Shown here: positions 35,918-47,978 of the stretch, piece after piece
Position numbering within the stretch: position 1 is the stretch's first letter
Layout of the letters: every line of letters starts with the position of its first letter
NCBI RefSeq assembly: GCF_000283155.1
Contig: NW_004454225.1
Span: forward strand, 2,008,386 to 2,072,385
Reading direction: 5' to 3'
Origin: Ceratotherium simum simum
Lineage: Eukaryota; Chordata; Mammalia; Perissodactyla; Rhinocerotidae
DNA length: 64,000 nucleotides
Notes under the pieces: generated by a model
Told to the model about the DNA's origin: nothing
The model's input: only the letters and a program-made list of their open reading frames with translations
The model's database searches: none
Translations under genes and position numbers: made by a program

Positions 35918-38252
35918 TTTTTTTTTTTTTTTTTTTTTATAATTTTATTTATACACACTGATTCTGATGGCTTCAGTTTGGACTTTGGAAAGCAGGTTGG
36001 GTTAGGCCCCCTGTCCACTAGTTGCGTTGCTCTCTAGTTAGTGTCTAGAGTTGTGATTGACTTTTAAATGCTTACAATTCTTGAATTCACAGAAAGCTGT
36101 AATAAAAAAATAGAAGAAGAATTCATTCAAGTCCTGAAACACAGTTTGTTCCCAGCATGTACTGCAGGCCTTTTCTGACTGTGTCCTGGAGTTCTGAATG
36201 ACTCATCTCCCAGGATAGGGCACCGTACTGGAGGGAGAGTGGCGAGAGGTGGTCCCATTTTATAATAACTTTATTATTTATGATCCATTCTATATCTGCT
36301 GGTGGGAAAATGCCCTGAGGAGCTTTAGCAGGGAATCTTGCACAATGTGTGATACCCACTAGATTTCTTTGGTTGTGCTGTGAATGTCATAAAGTTAGTC
36401 AAACTGGTGTTCAGACCTCAGTCCTGTAGGCTGCCCTAACTGTGTCTTATTCTATTTTAGGGAAATGAGTCAAGGCATGTAACAGACATGGTTAACTTAA
36501 AGTGAAGATTCTAGCCCTTTTATGCAAGAGCAGCTTCGCTTCACAGAAGCATAGCTTCTTCCATCCTAAAAACCAGTTGGGAAAAATCCCCCCAGCCTTT
36601 GCCAGTTTCTTATTTATTCTCATAATAAGAGGAAAGGGGATTGGGAATGCCATATGCTACAGAATCTTCCAGGCACAGATAGAAAATGAATCATTAAATA
36701 ATTCATCTTTATTCATTTGTTTATCAGTTATTTATCATCAGCTGTTATAGGTCATGCAGAGGGTACTATATTAGTATTAGATAATGACCAATTAACTTTA
36801 TTAAGTCATACATTTATTCTGCTCATCAGATTATTGATCCTGACAAAACAAAACAAAAAAAACAGATTATGGATCCCGTCACCTCCCTTCCTTACTGGGA
36901 GGCCCACTATTGCTTCATGATTGGCTAAGGTTAGAGCCAGAGGTTGCCTTGAATTTACTTCAGGCTTCTACTCTTTTTTCCTGTTACTCACAGTACTCAC
37001 CAATGTCCAGTGGGCAAACATTGGGCCCCCTGATTTCTGATGATGTATCTCTCCTTATAAAGGAGCCAGTTCAAAGAGTGACATGCTGGCCCAGCATCAT
37101 TTCAGCAGTGACAGTGCTGCTGCCACTAGAGCTGGCCCTAACGTTATTCTGGATGTCAGGGATTTTGGCCTCAGAATCATTTGAATTCTCAGGCTCAATG
37201 ATTATTTCTGTAGTGCTGCCAGGCTCTATTTGCCAGATAGATTTTCTTGGAAAGGGTGGCAGTCTTTTGGTAGGATGAAGCTAGGGAGGTGCACATCCAG
37301 AACATTCTCTAAGGTTGAGCAGAAAGCCAAAGGGTCCTGCAGAGTAGAACTTCACAGTTGTCCTGCACATTCCCATACTTTCTGTTTGCCATTTTAAAAA
37401 GTAAGGTAAAAAATTATTTAAAGTAAATAGAAAAAGTATCTACATTTTGAAATTTTTATTTCAATAAAGAGTTGGGAAAAAAACATAAGGTACACTTAAA
37501 TTTTTTTTTGACAGAGGCGAAAAGATTTATAACTTTTTGATATTTACACAGAGTGCTAAGCAAGAGTCTTTGAGTTCAGGTGGCCGTAGAAACCAACAAG
37601 TTGAATTTGTGGTTCTCCAGGCCTGAGGTTCCCTGTAGGAGTCCACTCTGTGTCATGCTCTAAGGAAAAAAGATGAAAGATGAGTCCCTGTCCTTGAGGG
37701 GCGTATGGCCTGGTGAAGGAGAGACTGTAAATGGAGTCTTTCAATATAATATGGTAAATAGCGATGGACAGCCTGTTCCAGGAGCACAAATGAAGGGTGC
37801 TTAGCCTCCCTAGACCGGGGACTTCAGGAAAAGTTTCCAAGAGATCGATCATTAAGAATGTGGAGAAGGGAAAGGGCCCTTGGGCTGAGAGCCTTGAACC
37901 TTGACCAAGACTTTGCCTGGGGCCCATGTGTACCTTAGGCCTACCAGGCAGCCCTTCAGGGAATTCCTCTGTCAATTTAGGGGAGTGGATGATGATTGCT
38001 CCCCTCTCCCCCTTAGTTAATGGACTGTAATTCCATGATAGTGATGTGTTTAAATCCTTGTCACCATCACTCCCCACCTCCACCCTACCTTCAGTAAACA
38101 AAAGATGCTAGGAATTTGGAAAGACCGTGTTCCTCAAGAGTCCGGTGAAAGAAGAGTTGCCTTATTGGAATCGATCTTATGTAATCTTTCTTAATAATCT
38201 TTTGAAAAATGTATTTGATCTCAAAGCCTCTTCTCCAATCTCTCTCTTTCAG

Positions 38253-38594
38253 TGCCCGAAGTGACGAAACCAAGTTTAAGCCAACCAACGGCCGCCAGCC
38301 CAATTGGCAGCTCTCCATCGCCACCAGTCAATGGTGGCAACAATGCCAAAAGGGTGGCAGTGCCGAACGGACAACCGCCAAGCGCCGCCCGCTACATGCC
38401 TCGGGAGGTGCCGCCGCGATTCCGTTGCCAGCAGGACCACAAAGTGTTACTAAAACGTGGGCAGCCCCCTCCACCGTCCTGCATGCTCCTTGGGGGTGGG
38501 GCAGGGCCTCCTTCCTCCACAGCACCTGGAGCAAACCCAAACAACGCACAAGTGACAGGAACGCTGCTGCAGAGTGAGAGTGGGACTGCGCCAG
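38253..38594 (+). CDS. TNRC6B: TNRC6B coding exon: proline/serine-rich N-terminal segment
   Basis: The exon is 342 nt. It completes the valine begun in the microexon and encodes [20 protein letters not shown] through to GTAP. It includes the block [20 protein letters not shown] followed by KRG (about 38389-38460), which is shared with TNRC6A as [16 protein letters not shown] and so marks a family-conserved motif. The rest is low-complexity P, S, G and A. The acceptor is CTCTTTCAG and the donor is CCAG|GTGAGG. It leaves in phase 1, and the next exon supplies AG to make glutamate. The exon is GC-rich compared with the flanking introns. Another frame across the same DNA is also open but lacks the conserved block. 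Confidence 0.95.
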
Positions 38595-40885
38595 GTGAGG
38601 CATCATTGTCAGTGAATTGAATTCATGGCAGCTTTAAAGAGAGAGAGCACTTCATTGGTATTGCCTGGTGTAAAGTCCACAAAAACCGTGAATTATATAG
38701 ACTATTAGGGTTATTCAGAAGATGGGAGAGGATCCCAGTATGAAATGTGTATCAGCATTTCTCTTCTGCTGCTGGGTTTTAGTGTCCAGCGAGTGTGCGC
38801 TCTTGGCATGAGAGGCTAATGTAGCTGCTGTATGTCATCACTCTTTGGAGCCATTTTTTGCCTTCTCAGACAAGAGCATTCCAAATTCGAGCCTCCATAG
38901 TTCCTGCTCTCACTGCAAGTGTGTACTTAGAGGTTGATTGGAAGTGGGGCTAGTGCTGTGGCTTGTTCTGAATCTTGAATGCTCATGTTTATGCTCTCAG
39001 AACACGTATAGAGAGAGTGGTCTCTTAGATTACTATATAGAATCTTGGTAGGATATCAAATAATACCATTTTATAGTCTTTTATTAGATTTTTAAAATTA
39101 GTATTTCTTTAGAAGGCCTGGGATTTTGAGCTTTACTAAAAACTGTATGTAGGTACAAGGGATCTTTAGCTGAAGAGTTCTACTAGAAGTTTTGAGTTTT
39201 TAATAGATGAACACTAAATCAGGTAACAGCTAAGAACTTCCAAATACTTTTTTTTTTTTAGCTTATTAACAGATTTCACCTTCTCTCTTAAAATGTTTTT
39301 TGAGGCTGTATTAAAATTCAGAGTTTGAATACTGTCAAGCATTGGCAAGGACAATGAATCGGTGGTTGTTAATGATAGGATGCTTTAGTCTAGTTCTAAG
39401 TTTGAACACAGAATTGCCTAGAAAATTCTGTCACTGTCTCATGTGCAGAGTTAGGGTGGAAAGAAACCTCGTGATGACACAGGCTTCATGCAGAGATAAG
39501 CTCTATCCATGAGGCTTCCCTGTGGTGGCCATCAGGTGGCCCAAAGCAGGCAGGGAAAGGCCTTGTGGCTCTTCCTTCCTGGCCCATTGCAACCAGTTGC
39601 AAGAGGAAGTGTGTGAGGGGCGGTTGTGTTAGGCATTTCTGCAGCTGAGTCTAGCCAGGCCTGGATGTAGATGTGGGTCCAGTGTGAGTCACAATCTCCT
39701 GTTTACATTCTTAAAACCAAGGAGGCCCCTAAATCTCAAGAGTTTGAGATTCTGTGCTTCCTTACTTTTATATGGCTCTATATAATATTTTTTTTCAACT
39801 CCATATTGATTTAAAACTGCTTAGTTAAAGGAGCTAAAATAAGTTTAGAAGAAATGATCAGGTTAGAAACGTCGTTTTTTTCCCCACCAAATATGGTAAA
39901 TTCTACCAAAATATGTGCTGAGCCAGACTAGTTTATCAGATTAAGTTCCTTGGGCATACGGACTGATTCATGCTTGTTTGCCCCTGGCATCTAGCTGGGT
40001 GGGCATTCATCATTCAGCAGATGCTCACTGAGCAGCAGTGCACTGGCCACTGTGTGGAATTCAAACGTTAGCAAGGTGGGGTCTCTGCCTAAAAGGCGGT
40101 AACATGGGGGAGGGAAGACAGTGAACCCAATACTCTAGCACCAGGCAAAATGGCTCTGGAGAGGGAAAAATTATTTTCAGGTGATGAGCTCAAAAAAAGC
40201 TTCACAGAAGAAATGGCGTTTAAACTAGGCCTAGAGAAATGGGCAAATTTCAGTGTGTGAATTCAGGAGGAAAAAACAGTAAATGCCAATGTGGAATGGT
40301 GCCAGGGTGAGAAGGCACAAGTTGTGGAATGTCAAGAAGTGTGGAATGTAGACATCTACATAGAAAGTACTGGAATATGAGACTGGAAAAGTCAGTTGGT
40401 TCCAGGTCGTGAAACATCATGATCAAACTCCAGGCCAAAGAGTTTGGCTTTATTCTTGTACACTAAGTAACTGTCAAAGGCTTTCAGTATAGCAGTGGTA
40501 TAATCAAAGGTGTGCTTCAGAAAAACTTCTCCAGCCAGGAGCGTTTAGAGTAGATTGGAGATACAGAGCCAGTTCAGGGTGTTATTGCATTGTCTCAAGG
40601 TACAAGAAGGCCCTTCTGTGTCAATAGGAATGACAAGGGGATACCTTTGAGAGATGTTAGAGAGTTAAGACTTAAAAATACACCAGCCAGGCAAAACGAA
40701 AGCAAAGAGATGACTGAAACCGATGTGATACAGTTAACCAAGACAGGCAACTGGGTGGAGAAGCTAGTTTGCGGAGAAATGTGATGAGCTCTCTTAGGGG
40801 CAGTTTGAGCTTTAGATGTTAATAGATCATGCATGTATAGATCATGCATGTGTAGCTGTGATTGATAAGACAATCTCTTTCCCAG
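38595..40885 (+). other. TNRC6B: Intron, 2,291 nt
   Basis: It begins GTGAGG and ends TCTCTTTCCCAG. No ERE or L1 copy is visible. The part from about 39990 to 40570 has the wording of an old mid-repetitive element (for example the run around GAGTTTGGCTTTATTCTTG) that I cannot name. A short direct repeat (GATCATGCATGTATA / GATCATGCATGTGTA) lies at about 40826-40855, just before the acceptor. Confidence 0.85.
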
Positions 40886-43234
40886 AGTCAAGCCTTGGAG
40901 GTGCTGCTGCTTCAAATTATGCAAATTCCACTTGGGGCCCGGGAGCCTCCTCCAACAACGGCACCTCCCCCAACCCAAGTCACATCTGGGACAAGGTGAT
41001 TGTAGACGGGTCTGACATGGAAGAGTGGCCTTGTATTGCCAGCAAAGACACTGAGTCTTCTTCCGAAAACACCACCGATAACAACAGTGCCTCGAACCCT
41101 GGCTCTGAGAAGAGCACTCTGCCAGGAAGCACCACTAGTAACAAAGGAAAAGGGAGCCAGTGCCAGTCTGCAAGTTCTGGGAACGAATGTAATCTTGGGG
41201 TCTGGAAATCTGACCCTAAGACTAAATCTGTTCAATCTTCCAACTCTACTACAGAGAGCAACAATGGACTAGGAAACTGGAGGAATGTGAGTGGTCAGGA
41301 TAGAATTGGACCTGGCTCTGGCTTCAGCAACTTTAACCCAAATAGCAACCCATCTGCCTGGCCAGCGCTGGTCCAAGAAGGAAATTCTAGGAAAGGGGCA
41401 TTGGAAACGGATACCAGTAATTCCAGTGCACAGGTTAGCACAGTGGGTCAGGCATCCAGGGAACAGCAGTCAAAGATGGAAAATGCGGGTGTTAATTTTG
41501 TTGTCTCTGGCAGAGAACAGGCTCAAATTCATAACACTGATGGACCAAAAAATGGAAACACTAACTCCTTGAACTTAAGTTCACCAAACCCCATGGAGAA
41601 TAAGGGAATGCCCTTTGGAATGGGCTTGGGGAACGCCTCCAGGAGCACTGATGCCCCTTCACAAAGCACTGGAGATCGAAAGACTGGGAGTGTTGGATCT
41701 TGGGGTGCAGCTAGGGGGCCTTCTGGAACTGACACAGCCTCTGGACAAAGCAATTCTGGAAACAATGGGAACAATGGAAAGGATAGAGAGGACTCCTGGA
41801 AAGGAGCTTCTGTTCAGAAATCTACTGGGTCAAAAAATGACTCTTGGGACAACAATAACAGGTCTACGGGTGGGTCCTGGAACTTTGGCCCTCAGGACTC
41901 TAATGACAACAAATGGGGTGAAGGGAACAAAATGACATCTGGGGTCTCTCAGGGAGAATGGAAACAGCCGACTGGGTCTGATGAGTTGAAAATTGGAGAA
42001 TGGAGTGGTCCAAACCAACCAAATTCTAGCACTGGAGCATGGGACAATCAAAAGGGCCACCCCCTCCCTGAAAACCAAGGCAATGCCCAGGCTCCCTGTT
42101 GGGGAAGATCTTCCAGCTCCACAGGAAGTGAAGTTGGAGGTCAAAGCACTGGAAGCAACCACAAAGCAGGAAGTAGTGACAGTCATAATTCTGGCCGTCG
42201 GTCGTACAGGCCCACACATCCTGATTGTCAGGCTGTCTTGCAGACTCTTTTGAGCCGAACTGATTTGGACCCCAGGGTGCTCTCAAACACTGGCTGGGGC
42301 CAAACTCAAATTAAGCAGGACACAGTGTGGGATATTGAAGAGGTGCCAAGGCCTGAGGGGAAATCTGACAAAGGAACTGAGGGGTGGGAGAGCGCTGCCA
42401 CACAGACCAAGAACTCAGGGGGCTGGGGAGACGCACCCGGCCAAAGCAATCAAATGAAGTCTGGATGGGGGGAGCTCTCAGCCTCTACAGAGTGGAAAGA
42501 CCCCAAGAACACGGGAGGCTGGAATGACTATAAGAACAACAACTCTTCCAACTGGGGAGGAGGACGACCAGATGAGAAGACATCTTCCTCTTGGAATGAG
42601 AATTCCAGCAAGGATCAGGGGTGGGGAGGTGGACGCCAGCCCAATCAAGGATGGACTTCTGGAAAGAATGGTTGGGGAGAGGAAGTTGATCAAGCAAAAA
42701 ACAGCAATTGGGAAAGTTCTGCAAGTAAACCTGTGTCTGGGTGGGGTGAAGGAGGGCAGAATGAAATTGGAACTTGGGGGAACAGTGGGAATACAAGCCT
42801 AGCTTCAAAAGGCAGTTGGGAAGATTGCAAGAGATCTCCAGCATGGACTGAGACAGGCAGACAGCCCAATTCCTGGAATAAACAGCACCAACAGCAGCAG
42901 CAGCCACAGCAGCCACCGCCACCACAACCAGAGACTTCTGGTTCATGGGGAGGCCCACCCCCACCACCTCCAGGCAATGGACGGCCTTCCAATTCCAACT
43001 GGAGCAGCGGGCCGCAGCCAGTAACCCCTAAGGATGAGGAACCCAGTGGTTGGGAAGAGCCATCCCCACAGTCAATTAGTCGGAAAATGGACATCGATGA
43101 TGGCACTTCAGCATGGGGAGACCCTAGCAGTTATAACTACAAGAATGTGAATCTGTGGGATAAGAATTCCCAAGGGGGCCCAGCACCTCGAGAACCAAAC
43201 CTGCCTACCCCGATGACCAGTAAATCAACATCAG
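40886..43234 (+). CDS. TNRC6B: TNRC6B large exon: GW-rich Argonaute-binding region
   Basis: A single 2,349-nt exon enters in phase 1 (G|AG = E) and leaves in phase 1 (G|TC = V). It encodes 782 complete codons with 38 tryptophans, mostly in GW, WG or SW settings, in a background rich in S, N, G and T. Notable parts: [16 protein letters not shown] (about 42256-42300), conserved in TNRC6A; a very tryptophan-dense stretch at about 42460-42790, matching the region of human TNRC6B used as an Argonaute-binding peptide; a short CAG/CCA tract coding mixed Q and P (42883-42930); and [16 protein letters not shown] (43078-43125), the start of the Argonaute-hook homology. Tryptophans of this region insert into pockets of the Argonaute PIWI domain. 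The acceptor is TTTCCCAG and the donor is TCAG|GTAGGC. The open frame runs on 63 nt into the intron before a stop. Confidence 0.97.
42883..42930 (+). repeat. TNRC6B: Coding CAG/CCA tract (Q/P-rich) in TNRC6B
   Basis: The tract codes [16 protein letters not shown] within the large exon. The longest pure CAG run is four units (42892-42903), so it is short and interrupted. Trinucleotide tracts of this sort gave the TNRC6 genes their name. Length variation would be in frame. Confidence 0.85.
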
Positions 43235-44816
43235 GTAGGCAATGGCTTTTTCTCACAGGTTTTGTTGAAAAAAATCCTAAACCAAGACATTTTTATTAAG
43301 CTACATTTATTCAACTTGAGCTTTGTTCTGGGGATCTTTGCTACATTAACACCACTCTGTTGTTAACAGAGTAGTGTCTCTTTTTATAAAGTGATAGTGA
43401 TAACAGATGCTGGTAGTTCATTTTAGTGTTCTTTATTGGCAAAAGGAAAAGATGGCAACCCTGTGTTAGTATCCCAAAATTATTTTTTTGGAATTGTATT
43501 GGTCTGCAGAGTCCAAAAGACTTATAGCTTGCTAAACAAACTACGCTCTAGATTTACAAATAAAGAATTAAAATAGTAGCAGAAGTAGTTCTAATTTCCA
43601 TTCGGGTTCCACCCATGGACATATCTATCCTCCGTGCTTCTCTTTCCCCAGCGAAGGGAAGTATTCTGTGTTGCTCTTTCAGAACATTCTGAGGCCATCA
43701 GAATGCTGTAGGAAAGCTGGGATCTGGAAGGTTCAGTCACTTTCTAGATGATTTTTAATGATCCCTTTTGGAAGTGGAATACTTTGTATAAGAGATTGTT
43801 ATCTCATAATAATCATTTGCCCAGAATTAAACTTACTTGCTTCCTTATTCAAATGATTGAAACATCATTAGTGGTAAATTAAAAGTAGTGCTGATAGTAT
43901 CATTCTTAGTTTGGCATTGTCAACCTAAATGTCCCCATGAAGTATATAGTTCAACAAATTAAGGAGATGCACCATTCAAGTGGTTTTTTAGTTAAGATTA
44001 ATCACAATATTCAGTTTTCTGCTCCCCAAAGTAAGCCTTGTGATCAGTGAGTCCCATTATGGCCACTGAGAAAATGATTACTTTTAACTAGTTCTTTTTT
44101 CTCAAATATTGAAAAGAATGAGGAAGGAAATGAAGATTGCTCATTAATTCCCTAAAATAAAACCTGCTAACATTTAAAAAAATTTTATCCACATATAAAA
44201 ACGTTCGAACTGTACAGAAAAGCAAAAGGTAATAAATAATGAGACCCTAGGGTCTCTCCCCATAGGTAATCTCTTAGAAGTTTGTGTCTCATTCAAAAAT
44301 TTTGTTCATACCTGTAGCAAAATATGTCTGTCCTTTAAAAACTTTACACAAAAGGGATTGTACTACATACTGTTCTTCACCTTGCTTTTTTCATTATACC
44401 TGAAATCTTCCCATATTAGCATGTATGGTTCTGTCTTTTAATTGCTTCCTGTATAGAATTCGTTTTATGGATGACCAACAATTGGTCTAACCAGTCCCTT
44501 TTTGATAGATGTTTAGGTTGCTTCCAGGTGTTTTCCGAAAGTGATGCAGTGAGCATTGTGGTACATGTAATTTCATCTACTTTTACAAGTATGTCTGTGG
44601 TGTAGTTTCTTGGCAGTGGAATTACTGGCTCAAAAGTTACGTGCATCAGACTTCTTAAAAATGACTATGCCAAAATCCCTCCACGAAGGTGGAACCCATT
44701 TATGTTCCTACCAACAGAATACAGGAGTGCCTGCTCCCCCTACTTTCACCTGCACTGGATGTTATGGTGTTTCATTTCACAAATCATTCTTAGAGACACA
44801 TTTCTTTCCCCTACAG
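43235..44816 (+). other. TNRC6B: Intron, 1,582 nt
   Basis: It begins GTAGGC and ends TTTCCCCTACAG. The 5' part (43235-44160) shows no recognisable repeat. It has an in-frame stop 63 nt after the donor and an AATAAA at 43559-43564. The 3' part from about 44165 is an old antisense L1 3' end running almost to the acceptor. Confidence 0.88.
44165..44800 (-). mobile_element. Old L1 3' end, antisense
   Basis: GGATTGTACTACATACTGTT, CTTGCTTTTTTCATTATACC, TGATAGATGTTTAGGTTGCT TCC and GGCAGTGGAATTACTGGCTC are antisense L1 3' wording. It reaches close to the acceptor at 44817. Confidence 0.7.
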
Positions 44817-44975
44817 TCTGGAGCAAAAGCACTCCACCTGCTCCAGATAATGGTACTTCAGCTTGGGGGGAACCGAATGAAAGCAGTCCTGGCTGGGGCG
44901 AAATGGATGACACAGGAGCGTCAACCACAGGCTGGGGGAACACACCCTCCAACGCTCCAAATGCCATGAAACCTA
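44817..44975 (+). CDS. TNRC6B: TNRC6B coding exon: Argonaute-hook region
   Basis: The 159-nt exon completes V and encodes [20 protein letters not shown] through to NAMKP, with four tryptophans. NGTSAWG repeats the DGTSAWG motif at the end of the previous exon, a repeat also seen in TNRC6A. The acceptor is CCCCTACAG. The donor is CCTA|GTAAGT, with A rather than G as the last exon base but a strong intronic part. It leaves in phase 1. The function is Argonaute binding within the GW-rich half. The exon sits only a few tens of bases after an old antisense L1 segment. Confidence 0.95.
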
Positions 44976-47802
44976 GTAAGTATACAGAGTTATTTTTGAG
45001 GGATTCTCTGTTAATGTTGGGGTCAGGCGTTTTGGTGAGGGCTGTTTAGTGTTTCAACTGTTGTTTCAATGAGATTCAGGACCTTGAACCTTTAATAAAT
45101 GCTTAGGAGCAAATGATGGTGACTTGGCTTGGCGTATGTTAAAATGTTTACAGTGAACTAAAAGTCAAGTTGATTTTATTTTAAGTTGGGTTTAGTAATT
45201 GGGCAGAATTGAATTTTTGATGTGGTACTTATTTTGCCCAGTAACTTAAATATTGCTCACCATATCTATTTTGCATTTCTACTCTTTTGTTAGTATAATT
45301 TAAAAGGAGTTTTCTGGCTTTTAATGTGGAACATGGTCTCTGCTGCCCAGTGACTTCATTCTTCTGTTCCTTCCTTTTCCCTTTCTCTCTCTTCTCATAC
45401 ATCCACCCACATAGGAACATTTAAGGTTTCTTGAACCTGACAAAGATTTTTTCATTTGAATTTTTTAAACAAAGCATGCCACACTTATTCATAATCATTG
45501 AAAATCTAAGCTATACTCGATCCAGCTGGCAATGTGTAGTCACAGTAATTTGCAAGACTTTGTAAACCGATGCTATGGAATGTCTCGTTGGATGTTCCTC
45601 AGTTGAAAAATTCAGTTTTAAGTGCCTATTTTCACTTGTTTGTAGTTTTCTTAAAAAGTATTCCAACATGTCTTTTCTACCATATTGCAGACTTAAGGAA
45701 TCATCTTTTCATTTAAGAGTGTGGTTAGACTGAATGCTCAGTCTTTGAACAATAATAAAAAATTCCGTTGTTGAGTTTATTGGATGATATTTAGGACTCT
45801 TATAGTGCCACATGAAGAAATATGATCTTAGCTATATTCTAGAAGTTCACTCTTGTGCCTAGGAAACTTGACTGCATTTTAAAAATTACTAATCTCCTCC
45901 ACTTCGTAGAAATAGCTTTATAAAGACTTTGTCTTCGTGATTTTCATTGTAAAGTCGGTTGTATCATCATGGGAAATATCATCCTGTAGACTTGAAGTAG
46001 ATCCAGAATCCTGTTGGGAAACATTAACCAGACCCTTGGCACAAGGAGATACTTTAGCTCAGATGCTTTCTCAATCTCAGAATCACCTTTCTTCTATCAC
46101 AAAACCTCACTTTTCTCCAGATTCTAAAAATGTTTTCTGCTCTTCAGGATCATCTGTAGTTACAGCTCACATCCTTTCTCTGGGTAATACACAGAGGAAG
46201 GGAGTAGGTTATCACAGCCTACCAGTTGATGCTGGTAGTTAACTTATGATCTTCTCTAGTCTGCAGATATCTTATATCTGGTGTCATGGGACCTATGATT
46301 AAAAATTAGAGATCTCTTTTTTATGTTTTCTGTAAAAAGACATTTGTTCAAAGTTCAGCTCCATTCTCTAAAAGAAGAGTTACATATATGTCTTCATTTT
46401 TATAAGGGGGTCAGTGTGTTATTTATATTGAGTTTTTAATTCCTGTTTTTTCTGAGGATGGTATAAAGCTTATGCTTACAGAATAGGAATAAGCTGCTAT
46501 GCAGAAAAATACAGTCCCGGTTATCAATGGCATTTCCAGCAGCAGGGAGAATATCCCCCTAGCCCTGCCTCTTGCTGCTCAGTCAGAAAGTCCCTTTATG
46601 TAAGGCTGAATGAACCCCATGGAGGGTCCATCAGGTTCCCTTGCTGGAGGATGATGCCACAGTTAGAAGAAATCAGTCTTCTTGTGCCTGTATACCTGAT
46701 GAGTGCCTTTGCGGCTGTCATAGGCCTGGTCTCAGAGCATGGCAGCAGTCATCGAGGAAAGACCTGAAAGAGTCACTTTTCTGGTTCTAGACTCTTTATA
46801 TGAAGCTATCTAAATCGAGTAACTACGCCTTCCATAAATGTCCCTTCATTTGGTAAACTGAAGTGTGGATGGAGGTTTCTAGGCAAGTAGTGTATTTCCC
46901 CTTCTTCCATCATTTTATAGTGTCATTACTGCAAAGTGTATCCTTCAACTCCATGCAGTATTTTCAGAGGGAAATTAAGGATTTATTCCAATCTCCAAAT
47001 TAAAGGTCTTTGTTTAAAAGGGGATTTTGGTGGATAGCCTACGATACTGACATCTTACTTCCTCAAACATGAGAGCTCTCGTCTCTGATTTCTCTGTCTT
47101 CCTTTCTCCTTTCCCCCTTCTCTATTCTCCACATTTCCTCCTCCTGTCTTTTAAAACCCATCGCTTATACATTGTCTTTGCCTAGGATCTTTTTAGTATC
47201 TCATACATTTCAGGTATATAAATCTAATAAATTTCAAATTTGCATGGCTATATGTGATTTTTCTCTTCTTTTACCATAATTTTGATATTCAAAGTCTAGT
47301 AAAATTTTCTTTTTTCTTCCCTTTTTCATGTTCTTTTCTCCACTTCACCCCAAACAAGGTAGACAGGTGTTCTTATTTGTAACGTCCGTTATAAGTAAAG
47401 CACACAGTGTACTTTCAGGAGGGTAAACTCAGGACTGCAGTAAACCATGCTCATTAGGGGGACAGATTTCTCTTAACTGAGATGTGAAATTTCTTAGAAG
47501 TAGCAATAGGTTCTTTTCAATGTTGGAATTCCTATCAACCTAAAAACTTGGGGTAAGGGGGAAAAGCATTGAATCAAGGTCAGGAGGTCTTGATTCTATA
47601 GTTTGTTAACTTACTCTGTATCATTGAACCTTTACAGGTTTCCATTTCCTGCTCTCTAAAATATGAATAATATTTGCCTTGCCACATAGATGGATTAGAT
47701 AAAATTACAAATATACTAAAATACTGCATTTGCAGGGAATGATTGTTGTGGTTATTGTTATATATAGCTGCTGCATACCACTGATTCATTCTTTTCTTCA
47801 AG
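44976..47802 (+). other. TNRC6B: Intron, 2,827 nt
   Basis: It begins GTAAGT and ends TCTTCAAG. A probable MIR lies near 47580-47735. The rest (44976-47570) is AT-rich sequence without recognisable repeat or gene. Confidence 0.88.
47580..47735 (-). repeat. Probable MIR SINE
   Basis: TTTCCATTTCCTGCTCTCTA AAATATGAATAATATTTGCC and GATTAGATAAAATTA resemble a diverged MIR in antisense. Confidence 0.5.
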
Positions 47803-47978
47803 ATTCCAAATCTATGCAAGACGGCTGGGGGGAGAGTGACGGGCCAGTGACAGGAACTCGCCATCCCAGCTGGGAAGAGGAGGATGATGGAGGAGTCTGG
47901 AACACCACCGGCTCTCAGGGAAGTGCTTCGTCCCACAACTCAGCAAGCTGGGGACAAGGAGGAAAGAAACAAATGAAG
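47803..47978 (+). CDS. TNRC6B: TNRC6B coding exon: distal GW-rich segment
   Basis: The 176-nt exon completes N (A|AT) and encodes [20 protein letters not shown] through to GGKKQMK, with four tryptophans (DGWG, SWEE, GVWN, SWGQ) and an acidic run EEDD. It is the last part of the Argonaute-hook homology. SKSMQDGW is shared with TNRC6A. The acceptor is TTTTCTTCAAG, with AAG rather than CAG. The donor is GAAG|GTAACC. It leaves in phase 0. Confidence 0.95.

Larger units (their letters stand above)
29667..38252 (+). other. TNRC6B: Intron, 8,586 nt
   Basis: It begins GTAAGA and ends TCTCTCTTTCAG after a clear pyrimidine tract. It contains four antisense ERE copies (30114-30369, 33161-33465, 34937-35168, 35699-35917), a MER5A-like hAT relic (30623-30790), a second hAT relic (34278-34460) and long T tracts. 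The stretches 30800-33100, 33480-34270, 35180-35680 and 35970-38250 hold nothing I can identify. A 181-codon antisense open frame at 37556-38101 has no recognisable features. Confidence 0.9.

Noticed and set aside
37556..38101. 181-codon antisense open frame in the intron before the exon at 38253
   Set aside because: No recognisable domain or motif, no splice or promoter context, and composition like surrounding intronic DNA. Length alone is not enough in 64 kb.
42485..42967. Antisense and out-of-frame open frames across the large exon (for example 160 and 138 codons)
   Set aside because: They are shadows of the GW-rich coding frame, kept open by its biased composition.
45937..46242. 101-codon open frame in an intron
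   Set aside because: No motif, no match in phase with flanking exons, and not part of known TNRC6B sequence.
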